Source: Bradyrhizobium sp.
GTDB taxonomy: Bacteria > Pseudomonadota > Alphaproteobacteria > Rhizobiales > Xanthobacteraceae
Direction: 5' to 3'
DNA length: 11,419 nucleotides
Assembly (NCBI GenBank): GCA_028290165.1
Contig: JAQGKJ010000630.1
Coordinates: 1 to 11,419, forward strand
Shown here: positions 6,404 through 11,419 of the stretch, in pieces
How positions within the stretch are numbered: position 1 is the first letter of the stretch
Layout of the letters: each line of letters opens with the position of its first letter
Made by a program: the position numbers and the translations under genes
The notes under the pieces: model-generated
Database searches by the model: none
Told to the model about the DNA's origin: nothing
What the model saw: the letters and a program-made list of their open reading frames with translations, nothing else

Positions 6404-6420
6404 GTTAGGAGAGGTCGCGT

Positions 6421-7148
6421 ATGTCCTTGCTGTTCGAACCAACCCCCGACGGCGCAGGGCGATATCTCGACTGGATTGTAAGTGGCCTCGGCTGGACGCT
6501 GTTGCTTGCGCTCGGTGCCTGGACCATCGCGCTTATCGTGGGCACGCTTGTCGGTGTTGCGCGCACCTTGCCCAAAGGCATTCTTCCCAGGGCCGGACGG
6601 GTCTATGTCGAGACCTTTCGCAATATTCCGCTGCTCGTGCAGATGTTCTTCTGGTACTTCGTGCTTCCCGAGCTCTTGCCTGCCCGTTTCGGCATGGCGA
6701 TCAAGCAGATGGATCCGCCGTGGGGGAGTTTCGTTCCGGCCCTGATCTGCCTTGGTCTTTTCACCGCGGCGCGGATCGCCGAGCAGGTTCGCGCCGGACT
6801 TCAGGCGCTGCCGCAGGGTCAGACCCAGGCCGCGTTTGCTCTCGGTTTTGCCCGCGGCAGCATGTATCGCTTGATCCTGTTGCCGCAGGCCTTTCGTATC
6901 ATCCTGCCGACGCTCACCAACGAGTTCATGACGATCTTCAAGAACACGTCGGTGGCGCTGACGATTGGGCTGGTGGAGCTGACGGCGACCGCGCGGGAGA
7001 TCAACGAAATACCTTCCGCACCTTCGAAGCGTTCGGCGTGGTGACGATCGTCTATCTCGCGATCGCGCTGGTGGCCTGGCAAGTCATGCATCGGATCGAA
7101 CGGGCGGCGCAGTTGCCCGGTCTCGCGAGTGGTAAATCGCAGCCATGA
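6421..7148 (+). pseudogene. gltJ: Glutamate/aspartate-type ABC permease GltJ, frameshifted
   Basis: The frame from 6421 encodes an inner-membrane permease of the His/Glu/Gln family for 196 residues (through E-I-N-E at 7006-7008), then breaks and stops at 7044. The overlapping frame resumes the protein with T-F-R-T-F-E-A-F-G-V-V-T-I-V-Y-L and runs to a TGA at 7146-7148. One base is missing around 7009-7010, next to an AAA run; restoring it gives 242 residues, the normal size for GltJ. The intact part has membrane segments at about 20-45, 68-88 and 100-118 and the EAA loop (A-A-F-A-L-G ending L-L-P-Q-A-F) that docks on the ATPase. The final membrane helix lies only in the shifted frame. The restored end overlaps the gltK ATG in an ATGA, just as gltK overlaps gltL, so the shifted frame is the real gene end. 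It may be a true mutation or a sequencing error. AGGAGAGG precedes the start. Confidence 0.85.
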
Positions 7149-7831
7149 TGGTCGATCTATCCGCTATCGCCTCCGCGTGGCCCTATCTGATGCAAGGCCT
7201 CTGGTTCACGCTGCAGATCACGCTGGTGGGCGTCGTCGGCGGCATCGTTTTCGGAAGCCTGCTTGCGGTCGCGCGATTGTCGCAAAACCGGCTGCTCGCG
7301 ACGCTGGCGACGTCCTACGTGAACTTGATGCGTTCGATCCCCCTGATCCTTGTGATCTTCTGGGTGTTCTTTCTTGTCCCCTGGGCGATCGGATGGGTGA
7401 CCCGCAGCGGGCGGCCCGTCGCGGTCGGGGCGTCGCTGACGATCTTCGTCACCTTCGTTCTGTTCGAGGCGGCCTACTACGCTGAAATCGTGCGCGCCGG
7501 CTTCCGCTCGATCTCTCCCGGACAGTATTCGGCATGCGAGGCGCTTGGACTGTCGAAGTTTCATGCTTACGTCTACATCCTGTTTCCGCAGGCGATCCGC
7601 AATGTCCTGCCGATCCTGCTCACCCAGACCATCGTGCTGTTCCAGGATACGTCGCTGGTCTACGTCATCTCGGCAACGGACCTGCTTGGTGCTGCGACCA
7701 AGATCGCTCAGCGCGACGGCCGGCTGGTCGAGATGTATCTCACCGTCGGCGTCATTTACTTCTCCATCTGCTTTGCCGCTTCGCAGCTTGTAAAGCAATT
7801 ACAGGGTCGCCTCGCATACGGAGCCCGATGA
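7145..7831 (+). CDS. gltK: Glutamate/aspartate-type ABC permease
   Basis: This 228-residue inner-membrane protein is the second permease of the importer. It begins with the usual amphipathic lead (A-W-P-Y-L-M-Q-G-L-W-F-T-L-Q-I-T), then hydrophobic segments at about 22-42, 63-82 and 96-112, and ends with another at about 200-215. The EAA loop is complete: E-A-L-G-L-S-K-F, then I-L-F-P-Q-A-I-R-N-V-L-P, the coupling helix for the ATPase. Length matches GltK-like permeases. The ATG at 7145 overlaps the stop of the restored gltJ frame, and a second in-frame ATG follows at 7148; the first is preferred because of the ATGA coupling. Its own stop overlaps the gltL start in the same way, so gltJKL are likely translated in a coupled fashion. 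Confidence 0.93.
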   Translation: MMVDLSAIASAWPYLMQGLWFTLQITLVGVVGGIVFGSLLAVARLSQNRLLATLATSYVNLMRSIPLILVIFWVFFLVPWAIGWVTRSGRPVAVGASLTIFVTFVLFEAAYYAEIVRAGFRSISPGQYSACEALGLSKFHAYVYILFPQAIRNVLPILLTQTIVLFQDTSLVYVISATDLLGAATKIAQRDGRLVEMYLTVGVIYFSICFAASQLVKQLQGRLAYGAR

Positions 7832-8559
7832 TGATTGAGATCAACAATATTTCAAAGTCGTACGGTTCGTTTCAGGTCCTTAAAGATTGCTCCGCCAGCA
7901 TCGCCAGCGGTGAAGTCGTGGTGATCTGCGGTCCCTCCGGCTCCGGAAAGAGCACCCTGATCAAGACGGTGAACGGCCTCGAGACCATCGATTCCGGCGA
8001 GATCAACGTCAGCGGCTTTCGGCTGGCGCCCGGCGTTACCAACGTTGCAGCCCTGCGCCGATCGGTTGGAATGGTGTTCCAGAGTTTCGAGCTGTTTCCT
8101 CACCTGACCGTCTTGAGCAATGTCACGATTGCTCAAACCAAGGTGCAGAAGCGTCCGAAGGCCGTTGCCGAGGAGAAGGCGCGACTTCTGCTGGCGCGCG
8201 TCGGATTATCCAGCCACATCGCAAAACACCCGGCACAATTATCCGGCGGGCAGCAACAGCGCGTGGCGATCGCGCGTGCGCTGGCGCTCGATCCCGAAGT
8301 GATGCTGTTCGACGAACCGACCTCTGCGCTCGATCCGGAAATGGTCAACGAGGTTCTCGACGTCATGACCGGGCTTGCCCGGCAGGGCATGACCATGGTG
8401 TGCGTCACCCACGAGATGGGATTTGCCAGGAGCGTGGCGAACCGGATCCTCTTCATGGACGGCGGCAAGATCGTGGAAACCGCCGACGCGACGAAGTTCT
8501 TCGATAATCCTCAGTCGGAACGCGCCAGGGCTTTTCTCGCAAAGATACTCAAGCACTGA
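7828..8559 (+). CDS. gltL: Amino-acid ABC transporter ATP-binding protein
   Basis: This 243-residue ATPase drives the importer from the cytoplasmic face. It has all nucleotide-binding motifs: Walker A G-P-S-G-S-G-K-S at 35-42, a Q-loop in V-F-Q-S-F-E-L-F-P-H, signature L-S-G-G-Q at 138-142, Walker B V-M-L-F-D-E at 158-163 with catalytic Glu163, D-loop S-A-L-D, and switch His195 in V-T-H-E-M. The F-Q-S-F-E-L-F-P-H-L and T-H-E-M-G-F-A-R signatures are typical of the polar-amino-acid (GlnQ/GltL/HisP) group. The ATG at 7828 overlaps the gltK stop (ATGA); an in-frame ATG at 7831 is an alternative. The open frame extends upstream to 7534, but that part overlaps gltK and is not protein-like. It is the last gene of the plus-strand block and converges on the methyltransferase gene with a 24-nt gap. 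Confidence 0.96.
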   Translation: MMIEINNISKSYGSFQVLKDCSASIASGEVVVICGPSGSGKSTLIKTVNGLETIDSGEINVSGFRLAPGVTNVAALRRSVGMVFQSFELFPHLTVLSNVTIAQTKVQKRPKAVAEEKARLLLARVGLSSHIAKHPAQLSGGQQQRVAIARALALDPEVMLFDEPTSALDPEMVNEVLDVMTGLARQGMTMVCVTHEMGFARSVANRILFMDGGKIVETADATKFFDNPQSERARAFLAKILKH

Positions 8560-8583
8560 CGGCCAAGCGTCGATCAGGCTCCC

Positions 8584-9315
8584 CTAGAGAGCGTTTTCCG
8601 TCGCAGCAATCCGTCCGCTCGTTGGCGACCTCTGCGCATGCAGATTGTCGCGCGAGAAAATCACCCGGCCGCGGAAGATGCGCGCGGATCGCGATTCGAA
8701 ATACTTTCCCACTTCCTTTGTGTAGAAGCCGATCGAGGGTTCCTCGTTGAATTCGAGCGCGATGGTGCCGCCGGGGTTGAGATAATTCTCATCGAGGTCA
8801 CCCAGGAAGAAATCCCATTCATCGACACCCCACAGCTTTTCGGTCTTGTGCCCGTTGAAGCAGATCTGGTGGGCCGTGATAACGTCGAACCGACGGTTGA
8901 GAACCGGCAGGTTCTTGAAGGCCTCGATTCTAAAGCCGGTTCGGGATATCCCGAACAGCGCAATCATATCGCGGTAGAATTCATAGTCCGGCAGGTCGAT
9001 ACCTTGAACGTTGTGGCCGAGATATTTGCAGCAATACAGGAAGTAGCCGGCGCCGCAGCCCAGATCCAGCACCGAGGCCTGCGCTGACTTGTCGAGCCCC
9101 AGCTCGATCGCGCGCATCATCTTCGACCGCAGCCACAACTGCTTGTCGAAATATTTGTAGCTGTCGTAGCCTTCCGAGCTGTGCCTGGCGATCACATCCT
9201 GAAACGTCGCCTGATCGATGGAGGCGTCAGCTTTGGCCGCGAGCGTGCGCGCTCTCAGGAAATTCGGAATGTCCGAGATGGAATATTGCAGACGTCCAGT
9301 ATTTGAAAATAGCAT
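8584..9315 (-). CDS. Class I SAM-dependent methyltransferase
   Basis: This 243-residue protein has the Rossmann-fold methyltransferase core: motif I V-L-D-L-G-C-G-A-G-Y-F at 82-92, motif II with acidic G-I-D-L-P-D about 18 residues later, and a V-I-T-A-H-Q strand after F-D. The first 80 residues hold an extended region with H-S-S-E-G-Y-D-S-Y-K-Y-F-D before the core. The later segment N-P-G-G-T-I-A-L-E-F-N-E-E resembles post-motif strands of methyltransferases acting on small or sugar-linked substrates. The ATG at 9315 is preferred: CGGAGT ends seven bases before it; a GTG at 9318 is the alternative. Codon-level style resembles its neighbours. It lies 175 nt downstream of the small secreted protein gene and may have its own promoter. 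The substrate is unknown; a glycan or lipid-sugar acceptor is a guess from the GH10 neighbourhood. Confidence 0.85.
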   Translation of the reverse strand: MLFSNTGRLQYSISDIPNFLRARTLAAKADASIDQATFQDVIARHSSEGYDSYKYFDKQLWLRSKMMRAIELGLDKSAQASVLDLGCGAGYFLYCCKYLGHNVQGIDLPDYEFYRDMIALFGISRTGFRIEAFKNLPVLNRRFDVITAHQICFNGHKTEKLWGVDEWDFFLGDLDENYLNPGGTIALEFNEEPSIGFYTKEVGKYFESRSARIFRGRVIFSRDNLHAQRSPTSGRIAATENAL

Positions 9316-9344
9316 CACAACACTCCGTTGGGGCTTTGCTTGGC

Positions 9345-9360
9345 CGTAAGCGTGCTTACG
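9345..9360. promoter_or_regulatory. 16-bp inverted repeat upstream of the methyltransferase gene
   Basis: CGTAAGC-GT-GCTTACG has perfect seven-base arms. It lies 30 bases before the ATG at 9315, in the 175-nt gap. It could be an operator or a leader hairpin (four-base loop form). An eight-base palindrome GAACGTTC follows at 9360-9367. Regulator unknown. Confidence 0.4.
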
Positions 9361-9490
9361 AACGTTCCGCAGTCGCAGTTGTAACCTTTAGCTGTTTTGA
9401 GGCGGCAACGTGGCGGCATCGATCACATGACAGTTGCGAGACAAGCGGCACAGATTTGTACTCTGGGGTCGTCGGCGCGGTTGCCGAGAT

Positions 9491-9775
9491 TTATTCTTTC
9501 CACGGCCTGAACTGCTTCGTGTCGCCGGGACGAAGCCCGCCGAGATGCCGAAGAATGCTGTCATAGGCGCGGTCGCCGACCCTGAAAGTCAGATAGTCGT
9601 TGATCGGTCTGCCGTCGCTGGTGAGGCGAAGATGTAACGTCAGAGTGCCGTCGTCCAGCATCGCCGCGGTGCCGAGGAACGGCATCGATGGCCTGGCGTC
9701 CCATGTCCGGGTTTCCTGGGCGGAGGCGGCACCGCCCACGCACAGCAGGATAAGAACAAGAAGCTTTCTGTTCAT
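9491..9775 (-). CDS. Small secreted protein of unknown function
   Basis: I do not recognise a family. The 94-residue product starts M-N-R-K, has a hydrophobic core at 5-14 and a classical signal-peptidase site A-S-A before Gln20, leaving a mature chain of about 75 residues. The chain is polar, with T-L-T-L-H-L-R-L strand-like and D-Y-L-T-F-R-V-G-D segments, and ends F-R-P-W-K-E. The only cysteine is Cys12, inside the signal peptide; L-L-C is not a good lipobox, so secretion to the periplasm is more likely than lipidation. The ribosome binding site is weak (GACGAAGACC region). It starts 49 nt after the upstream methyltransferase gene on the same strand, so it may be co-transcribed with the GH10 gene and that methyltransferase. 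The clear signal peptide argues that it is a real gene. Confidence 0.7.
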   Translation of the reverse strand: MNRKLLVLILLCVGGAASAQETRTWDARPSMPFLGTAAMLDDGTLTLHLRLTSDGRPINDYLTFRVGDRAYDSILRHLGGLRPGDTKQFRPWKE

Positions 9776-9824
9776 GGTCTTCGTCCATCGTCAGCGCATC
9801 GCAGGACGCGCCACGTCGTTCTCG

Positions 9825-10571
9825 TCATTCGATATCGGACCGCCGCCATACGCCGATGACGCGTCCGGTCTCCGGATCGTCATCCTCGCGCAGGATTTCG
9901 AACGGCGGCGGCAGGCCAAACGGCGGCGCGCACAGGTTCAGATGGCGCACCTGGCCGAATTTGATGTCGGTATTCTGCCGTGCATTGGGGTAGGTGGTCG
10001 CCAGCAGATAGCGAATTGTTGAACGCCGAAATTGATCGATGGCGGTGCGGATCGCTTCATCCGGGAAATGAATCATCAGGTCCCGCGCCAGCCAGGCATC
10101 GACGCGCGGAAGCGGGTCGTGAAGAATGTCGAGCTCCAGGAATTCGGTACTGGGATATTTCTGGCGGTTCTCGGCGATGAGGTCGTGAACGATGTCGCCC
10201 CCGACATATCTGAAGCCGGACGGCCAATGGACGAATTTCATCCAGTGGAAGTCGCCGCATGGCGCGTCCAGCAACGATTGGACGGAATGCCGGCGCACAA
10301 ATTCGGGGAGTTCAGCCCTGATCGACACCGTCCGTCTCAGTTCAGCGCCCCAGCCGCTGCGGCTCTCGCCGTTATTCCACCAGTTTCTTCGGAAGATATT
10401 GGTGAAGACCTGCTTTGGGCTATCGGCGCCGAGACTGTCCACCGTCATCCTCTCGTTGATGATGGAACGCAGCCGGCCTGGCGCATTGTTCCGGATCGAC
10501 GCGTAAAACCGCGGCGTGTGCCGCTTCAGCAACAACGCGGTTTCGGTCACAGCTCTTGAAAGCATGCGCAT
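9825..10571 (-). CDS. Class I SAM-dependent methyltransferase
   Basis: This 248-residue protein has a methyltransferase core with motif I L-L-D-A-P-C-G-D at 100-107, continuing F-H-W-M, then Y-V-G-G-D-I-V as motif II and L-A-R-D-L-M-I-H-F-P as the later strand. Before the core it carries N-W-W-N-N-G-E-S-R-S-G-W-G-A-E-L, resembling the conserved E-S-x-S-G segment of a bacterial methyltransferase family often found in polysaccharide loci (from memory). There is no signal peptide; it should be cytoplasmic. The ATG at 10571 follows GGAGG (10575-10579) by three bases; a second in-frame ATG at 10565 has a nine-base spacer, so either may be used. It starts 15 nt after the GH10 gene stop, so the two are almost certainly one operon. 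The acceptor is unknown; a glycan or sugar residue is plausible. It is not closely similar to the other methyltransferase here outside the core motif. Confidence 0.88.
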   Translation of the reverse strand: MRMLSRAVTETALLLKRHTPRFYASIRNNAPGRLRSIINERMTVDSLGADSPKQVFTNIFRRNWWNNGESRSGWGAELRRTVSIRAELPEFVRRHSVQSLLDAPCGDFHWMKFVHWPSGFRYVGGDIVHDLIAENRQKYPSTEFLELDILHDPLPRVDAWLARDLMIHFPDEAIRTAIDQFRRSTIRYLLATTYPNARQNTDIKFGQVRHLNLCAPPFGLPPPFEILREDDDPETGRVIGVWRRSDIE

Positions 10572-10586
10572 AGTCCTCCGGCTCGA

Positions 10587-11419
10587 TCAGCGCGCCCGCC
10601 CGTTGGTGGAGAGGTCGGCTGGCCGGGCGCTCTCGAAGGCTTGCGCCATTGCGCCCCACAGGGGTTTTGCCTGATATTTGTCATCGTAAGGCAGCGGCCG
10701 GGGAAGCCGCGTCGCCGTCGGATTTTTGGCGCGGTATATCCCGCGATAGAACGAATAGTTGTCGGCGAGCTCCCAGGTGATCAGCGCCTTGACGGCGGGA
10801 TGCCGCAACGTCGTCTCCAGGAACTGCTGCGCCGTCCTAGCGACGACCAGATCGCGCGCTGCGGCGTCATCCGGATAGATGTCGTCACAGACATCGAACT
10901 CGGTGATGTAGATGTCGACGCCGAGACCCGCCAGCGCGTGAAGGAATTCGTCAAAGCGTGCCGGGTCGTGGGGATATTGCGGCTGCAGGTGACCTTGGAG
11001 GCCGACGACGTCGAGCTTCACGCCGGCATTCTTGAGGTCGGCGACCAGCTTCAACAGCCCGCGGCGAACCGCCAGTCCAAGTTCGTCGTCGCGTTCGGTC
11101 TGCGCCTCGTTCAGCACGAATTTGGTGGTGCGATCGACCAGTGCTGCGCGTTCGAACGCGCGCCGCACATAATCGGGGCCGAAGGCGTCGTACCAGGGGC
11201 CTAACCTGAATCCACCGGGCGCGCGATGCCCCGGCCAGAACGGCTCATTGACGATGTCCCACGACTGCAGCTTTCCCTGATATCGCCCGACGACTTCCTC
11301 GATATAGGAATCGAAATACGTGCGCCGCTCGCTGGCGCTCATGTTTTTCACCCAGTCCGGATTCCATTCGTTCCAGACCAGGCAGTGCCCGCGCATGGCG
11401 ATGTTATGCTGGTTACAGA
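10587..11419 (-). CDS. GH10 endo-1,4-beta-xylanase-type glycosidase (N-terminus outside window)
   Basis: At least 277 residues of the catalytic domain of glycoside hydrolase family 10 are present, reading in from the right edge. In order: R-G-H-C-L-V-W near 11375-11393, the acid/base Glu in D-I-V-N-E-P (codon 11244-11246), L-N-E-A, the V-V-G-L-Q-G-H strand, the nucleophile Glu in I-T-E-F-D-V (codon 10899-10901), and I-T-W-E-L-A-D-N-Y-S near the end, closing with the usual Y-Q-A-K-P-L-W. Both catalytic glutamates are intact, so an active retaining beta-glycosidase is expected, classically cutting xylan internally. The residue after L-V-W is Asn rather than the very common His. The missing N-terminus probably holds one or two barrel strands and perhaps a signal peptide, so location is undetermined. 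It leads an operon with a methyltransferase gene 15 nt downstream. A plant-xylan role or processing of an own polysaccharide are both possible. Confidence 0.92.
   Translation of the reverse strand, partial: CNQHNIAMRGHCLVWNEWNPDWVKNMSASERRTYFDSYIEEVVGRYQGKLQSWDIVNEPFWPGHRAPGGFRLGPWYDAFGPDYVRRAFERAALVDRTTKFVLNEAQTERDDELGLAVRRGLLKLVADLKNAGVKLDVVGLQGHLQPQYPHDPARFDEFLHALAGLGVDIYITEFDVCDDIYPDDAAARDLVVARTAQQFLETTLRHPAVKALITWELADNYSFYRGIYRAKNPTATRLPRPLPYDDKYQAKPLWGAMAQAFESARPADLSTNGRAR

Noticed and set aside
7003..7012. Programmed -1 ribosomal frameshift in gltJ
   Set aside because: The site lacks a classical heptamer slippery sequence and no strong downstream stem was seen; a base deletion or sequencing error is simpler.
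7534..7827. Upstream extension of the ATPase frame to 7534
   Set aside because: It overlaps gltK entirely and its residues are a shadow translation; the ABC domain begins at 7828.
8560..8583. Bidirectional terminator between gltL and the convergent methyltransferase gene
   Set aside because: Only a four-base GACG/CGTC pairing is visible near 8559-8572 and there is no T-run, so a terminator is not supported.
10032..10559. 175-residue plus-strand open frame across the second methyltransferase gene
   Set aside because: It is antisense to a well-supported methyltransferase with a Shine-Dalgarno sequence and has no family resemblance.

Overview
The window is GC-rich, compact, gene-dense DNA. Its content fits an alphaproteobacterium of the Rhizobiales, most likely the Bradyrhizobium/Rhodopseudomonas group: several periplasmic binding proteins of different transporter classes, an RpiR-family regulator beside an amino-acid ABC cassette, and many Rhizobiales-style proteins. 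The taxonomic call is inference from protein style, not from a marker gene. No RNA gene, IS element, CRISPR array or phage gene was seen, and no gene-free stretch exceeds 300 bases.

Left part (1-2915). A small minus-strand pair encodes a carboxymuconolactone-decarboxylase-family protein and an alpha/beta hydrolase cut by the window edge. It diverges from a plus-strand Bug/TctC-type solute-binding protein. That gene converges, with a 17-nt gap, on a minus-strand DctP-type (TRAP) solute-binding protein. Neither binding protein has membrane partners in view, so both are orphan receptors here.

Centre (2916-8559). This is a co-directional plus-strand block: an RpiR/SIS-domain regulator, a class III PLP aminotransferase, then a glutamate/aspartate-type ABC importer (gltI, gltJ, gltK, gltL). 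Residues corresponding to all five ligand contacts recalled for the enterobacterial glutamate/aspartate binding protein are present in the GltI-like protein at one constant offset. The simplest reading is import of an acidic or related amino acid, its transamination in the cytoplasm, and control by the RpiR protein, which probably senses a phosphorylated or carboxylated metabolite. The first permease gene (gltJ) carries a one-base frameshift near 7009 that removes its last membrane helix. Gene junctions here hold hairpins: one after the aminotransferase gene, two between gltI and gltJ, and a structured leader plus an operator-like palindrome upstream of rpiR.

Right part (8584-11419). All genes are on the minus strand: a GH10 endo-xylanase-type glycosidase (N-terminus outside the window), a class I methyltransferase 15 nt downstream, a small secreted protein of unknown function, and after a 175-nt gap a second class I methyltransferase. 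This looks like the edge of a surface-glycan or glycan-processing locus, but no glycosyltransferase or export gene is visible to prove it.

No clearly unprecedented system was found. The best second-look items are the gltJ frameshift, the hairpin-punctuated glt operon with its predicted RpiR operator, and the GH10/methyltransferase/small secreted protein group.
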